Below the pieces are notes generated by a model that had not been told where the DNA came from, did not search any database, and was given only the letters and a program-made list of their open reading frames with translations. Positions 62,201-64,000 of a DNA stretch of 64,000 nucleotides are shown here, in pieces (position 1 is the first letter of the stretch; each line of letters begins with the position of its first letter). Source of the stretch: Amphiura filiformis (taxonomy: Eukaryota; Echinodermata; Ophiuroidea; Amphilepidida; Amphiuridae); contig NC_092637.1 of NCBI RefSeq assembly GCF_039555335.1, positions 45,525,613 to 45,589,612 of the forward strand, written 5' to 3'. Made by a program: the position numbers and the translations under genes.

Positions 62201-62882
62201 AGTATATTTTCAGTGTGCTATTCACATCTATTTTTTGGGGAAAAAATATGTATCTTCAATACAAAAGGTCATAATTTTCAGATGGTCATCGGCTTTTCCT
62301 CTCAGCTTCAAACACTTCTGCAAGTACATATCAGTAGATTTATAAATTTTACTTTTTATATAATTTGCCATAAAATGTGTTTTTTTTCGCCAATTTAAAA
62401 GGGCATTTGGTATGTCTGATGTGCACTCATGTCACACAAAAAATACTGTGCAACAATGCTATCCGAGCCCTTAAGAGCATGCAGAAAATCATTGAAAAAG
62501 GTTTGACAAATCACATTGAAACACAGTTGTCAGAAACCACCAATTCAAAAATTATACAGAATATTTGTACTAAGTCTGAATGAGGGGGAACTGGCCATTT
62601 TTTGTCAATTTTCAATTTTTTTTTCTTTCAAATTTTCACTTTCATTAGAGAGCACGTGTCCCTCTGTACATGCTACACCACTAATTTGTTGAACAGAATA
62701 AAATTAATATTAATATTCATAAACTTCGTACCTGGTAATTTACAGCACAGCACTCCTGTAGTGATCCCTTCTTGATATGAGCATGTGCCATTTTGACTCG
62801 CATCAATTCTTCCTTTCGAGAGGCATGAGGGCGCTTTCTCCTGTGTATAGGGACAGCTACCACCGATAGCACCAAGATCATC
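52422..62882 (-). CDS. Modular extracellular protein: Cys-rich module, Ig, Cys-rich module, EGFs, basic tail (3' part of gene)
   Basis: Nine coding exons: 62882-62732, 61041-60873, 60303-60187, 58656-58386, 57814-57606, 54685-54584, 54136-53993, 53521-53426 and 52537-52422 (TAG at 52424-52422). All have AG/GT borders and the reading phase carries over at each junction, mostly phase 1. No transmembrane or kinase exon follows the EGFs, and the protein ends in a Lys/His/Pro-rich tail. This fits a secreted or matrix-bound protein, in the manner of WIF1 (EGFs plus basic tail) rather than a Tie-type receptor, though the EGFs resemble both. The signal peptide and 5' exons lie beyond 64000. A one-base frame break is present in exon 61041-60873. 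Function unknown; neighbours give no clue. Confidence 0.8.
52904..53369. mobile_element. TTAA-flanked foldback MITE in last intron
   Basis: TTAA at 52900-52903 and 53370-53373. Ends CTCTCTCCACGCTGGTGTC and its complement; the arms share GGTCATGAAAATTTACAATT. 466 bp. ORFs inside belong to the element. Confidence 0.85.
53426..53521 (-). CDS. EGF exon 2 of modular gene
   Basis: Acceptor CCCTGCAG|GAAAC, donor GAAG|GTAACA, phase 1-1. Six-cysteine EGF: C-x3-C-x5-C-x4-C-x-C-x8-C (CRRMCLHGGRC...CFCP...YC). Confidence 0.85.
53993..54136 (-). CDS. Cys-rich EGF-like exon of modular gene
   Basis: Acceptor GCTTCAG|CTGTTTG, donor AAAAG|GTAAGT, phase 1-1. Reads VCRPGCPAGSICIEPGVCSC, then an acidic stretch rich in Asp, Glu and Ser. 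The EGF pattern is incomplete in the last third (a final NGC replaces the usual closing cysteine spacing). Confidence 0.8.
54584..54685 (-). CDS. EGF exon 1 of modular gene
   Basis: Acceptor TTTTTCAG|GTGAACC, donor ATAC|GTAAGT, phase 1-1. EGF: CENTCENGGICVG, then RCRC and a closing C (GALCQI). Confidence 0.85.
55620..55830. mobile_element. MITE, TTAACCCC family, copy 5 (inverted), in intron
   Basis: Reads in reverse: AACAGCATTTCTGATTGGTT ... GGCCAATCGGCAGGTAGTTC ... ATGGGGTTAA. Complements the copy at 49009. Confidence 0.65.
56172..56233. repeat. (CAA)n microsatellite, about 20 units
   Basis: Uninterrupted CAA repeats in the same large intron; on the minus strand a (TTG)n tract. Confidence 0.98.
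56951..57175. mobile_element. Palindromic MITE in intron of modular gene
   Basis: The left end ATTTTCGATGTGCGACACAC pairs with the right end GTGTGTTACACATCGAAAAT. Inner arms share GATGCTGTGATGGACTT and its complement. 225 bp. Confidence 0.8.
57606..57814 (-). CDS. Cys-rich module, second-half exon (full copy)
   Basis: Acceptor TTCAACACAG|TTGCG, donor GAAAG|GTGAGT, entry phase 2 and exit phase 1. Codes CEDDNEQSNMGGLGRHC, then SSCLAEGRIDVYYGK and CTYQAGLTSGVVCCK. It is paralogous to exon 62882-62732. Confidence 0.85.
58386..58656 (-). CDS. Cys-rich module, first-half exon
   Basis: Acceptor CATATGCAG|GTTTAC, donor ACTAG|GTTAGT, phase 1 to 2. Key stretches: NGCADG, ACEGAWKGHV, LCAEGWRVC and INGCFAYNAA. 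Family not recognised. Confidence 0.85.
58767..59697. mobile_element. Harbinger-like MITE in intron
   Basis: 931 bp. Ends GGCCAAAAAAAAAA...GCTTGCCCTCG and CGAGGGCAAGC...TTTTTTGGCC. Flanking TAA on both sides fits the 3-bp TWA target of PIF/Harbinger. No transposase. Confidence 0.6.
60032..60085 (-). repeat. Partial duplicate of the second Ig exon
   Basis: About 53 bp match exon bases 60204-60256 with only a few differences and would encode CAAINPAGEALEST. It has no splice borders of its own, so it is a local exon fragment. Confidence 0.75.
60187..60303 (-). CDS. Ig domain, second-half exon
   Basis: Acceptor CATTTCAG|GAGCA, donor ATCAG|GTAAGA, phase 1-1. Reads LYVSDVTEADGGIYTCAAIN, the D-x-G-x-Y-x-C signature of an I-set Ig. 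Confidence 0.88.
60873..61041 (-). CDS. Ig domain, first-half exon, with one-base frame break
   Basis: Acceptor TCAATCAG|AACGA, donor AAACAG|GTGAGT. Reads APVIHTRLPGKM...HLTIHC up to about 60957; the expected PAPIVRWMHNGMF follows only after a one-base shift. Read literally it meets TAA. The extra base is probably in the CCC run at 60954-60956 (GGG on the coding strand), where GG restores the frame; then entry and exit phases are both 1. Confidence 0.7.
61082..62215. mobile_element. Large foldback element, CACTGAAAAT ends, in intron
   Basis: The left end CACTGAAAATTACAATTAGT pairs with the right end (ACTAAAGTATATTTTCAGTG). A central palindrome (about 61480-61860) pairs GAATCCGGTTCGTGAAATT with AATTTCACGAACGGATTCA and GCACAGTGACTTTTGTGCAC with its complement. 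Many GACAAATT/AATTTGTC repeats. About 1.13 kb. Confidence 0.7.
62229..62474. mobile_element. Diverged half of the TAAGGG...CCCTTA foldback family
   Basis: Shares TATCTTCAATA, GTCATCGGCTTTTCCTC, GTCTGATGTGCACTCATGTC and GAGCCCTTAAG with the copies at 33444 and 40889. Confidence 0.6.
62732..62882 (-). CDS. Cys-rich module, second-half exon (first visible copy)
   Basis: Acceptor CCACTACAG|GATGAT, donor ACCAG|GTACGA, entry phase 0, exit phase 1. Reads GGSCPYTQEKAPSCLSKGRI and CSYQEGITTGVLCCK, matching exon 57814-57606. Its first-half partner is not visible before 64000. Confidence 0.8.
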
Positions 62883-62889
62883 CTGTAGT

Positions 62890-64000
62890 GGAAGAGAAAA
62901 ACAAACAAACAAACATAGCCATTAATAATTATATACATGTTGGCAAACCATTTTTTAAACCCAGGACAATATTTACCAATGATCTCCATTTAAACATGAT
63001 AAGATGAAATCTTATTCCATCATAAATTATGGAGTCTTTTACAGAATACTAGAAGTTTAAAAAAATCATATTTTAGGCCCTTTAATACTTTGCAATGTCG
63101 TCAAGACCTGTGCTAATCTGTCATTGTCTTAAAATGCATTTTGCATTCCACAAGAGACAATATGAATTTAATCGGTAGAAAATAGGAGTCTTTTGTCAGT
63201 GTCAGTTGACTTTGAGGTATGAACAGAAATGACTTCATTTTTTTTTTTTTTTTTTTTTTTCGCTAGATGACTAGATTCAGCATCTGAAAATGGATGAATA
63301 CATGACAAATATACACAAGTATACAGTAGTGCATAGGCCTACATTTAACTCCATCCAATCCCATGTGTCCAATAACAGGTGCACACTAACTGTAACCTTT
63401 GAAATGACCCAAGTGTTACACTCACACTTCCTAGTGTTAAAGTTTAAACACATCTTTACAAAGTTCAAGTTCACAAACAAATCAAGTGGTCATTAACATA
63501 ACTCCAGTGAGACCGCTTTTTAATAGATGGTGCCATTTCAGTATGTGTCTCTATAATATACCTAAAAAACATGTTGATGATAATGAATGATGCAAATTAA
63601 GTTGTGTTGTTTGTTCCCTATGAACCCTTAACATTCACAGACACCATTAAGCTCACCAGTGCACCTGCATTATTTCCCAATCTGTAACATAAGTCTCCAG
63701 AAATGGGAAGAATTCCACCTCAAATTTCCCACAATTAGGACATTGATACAAGATCTTCTGATCTGATGGCATTCTATGTGGTATTTGCTATAAGCACCAG
63801 GGCCATACCAGAGGTATGATGGGATTCCCCTCCCCTATCTTGGACTTTACCCCAGTCAAAAAAAAAAAAACACAAAAAAAAAAGAAATGAGGAAAATGTA
63901 CATTTATGTACATTTTGGAGCCACCCCCCCCCAGTACCGCACAGAACAACTCCTGGTGCTGACAAAAAGTTTGCAAACAATCTCTTTTTCTTCTTACTGA
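62890..64000. other. Intron or upstream part of modular gene, no exon seen
   Basis: Contains a poly-T run at about 63238-63260 and an A-rich patch at 63859-63882. I looked on the minus strand for a NGCADG...CFAYNAA type exon and did not find one, so the next exon is likely beyond the edge. Confidence 0.5.

Noticed and set aside
52422-62882. Tie-type receptor tyrosine kinase
   Set aside because: Ig plus EGF order is suggestive, but the gene ends with a stop after a short basic tail; there are no fibronectin, transmembrane or kinase exons.

Overview
This is a eukaryotic, AT-rich, transposon-dense window with spliced genes, phase-1 EGF exons and a tRNA-derived SINE. The expanded tandem family of RING/B-box/beta-propeller (TRIM-NHL-like) genes and the abundance of foldback elements point to a marine invertebrate deuterostome. 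An echinoderm such as a brittle star is my best guess, but nothing seen here fixes the species.

Region 1 (1-23.1 kb) is a TRIM cluster of four related two-exon genes. Each has a RING exon, a phase-0 intron, and one long exon carrying two B-boxes, a coiled coil and a six-bladed propeller. Copy 1 (1-2318, minus, runs off the left edge) is open throughout what is visible. Copy 2 (7576-10345, minus) is a pseudogene with several frameshifts, a stop codon and a lost 5' end. Copy 3 (12565-16042, minus) is the one complete intact gene, about 619 aa. Copy 4 (20671-23094, plus) is inverted and more diverged; its ancestral start codon reads ACG and it has a 2-nt insertion. Flanks and introns are duplicated together with the genes, so the copies arose by segmental duplication. 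Later insertions (a TA-flanked MITE, a SINE, an LTR-like block) can be dated relative to the duplications because the other copy shows the empty site.

Region 2 (23.1-52.4 kb) holds no gene I can support. It contains a 1.9-kb inverted-repeat element and a related MITE (23.9-26.0 kb), a short possible exon (26.37-26.57 kb), a GC-rich tandem repeat (26.6 kb), and a 32-bp minisatellite of about 43 copies that reverses orientation (27.4-29.1 kb). A diverged satellite of roughly 180-215-bp units lies at about 35.4-40.3 kb. Many foldback MITEs of several families are scattered through it.

Region 3 (52.4-64 kb, minus) holds the 3' nine coding exons of a modular extracellular protein. Splice phases agree at every junction. 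Visible domain order is: the end of a Cys-rich module, an Ig domain over two exons, a full copy of the Cys-rich module over two exons, an EGF, a Cys-rich EGF-like segment, a second EGF, and a short Lys/His-rich tail with stop. The 5' end lies beyond the right edge. I do not recognise the Cys-rich module, and it is the most novel-looking coding feature. One base in the first Ig exon breaks the frame and may be a sequence error or a real lesion.
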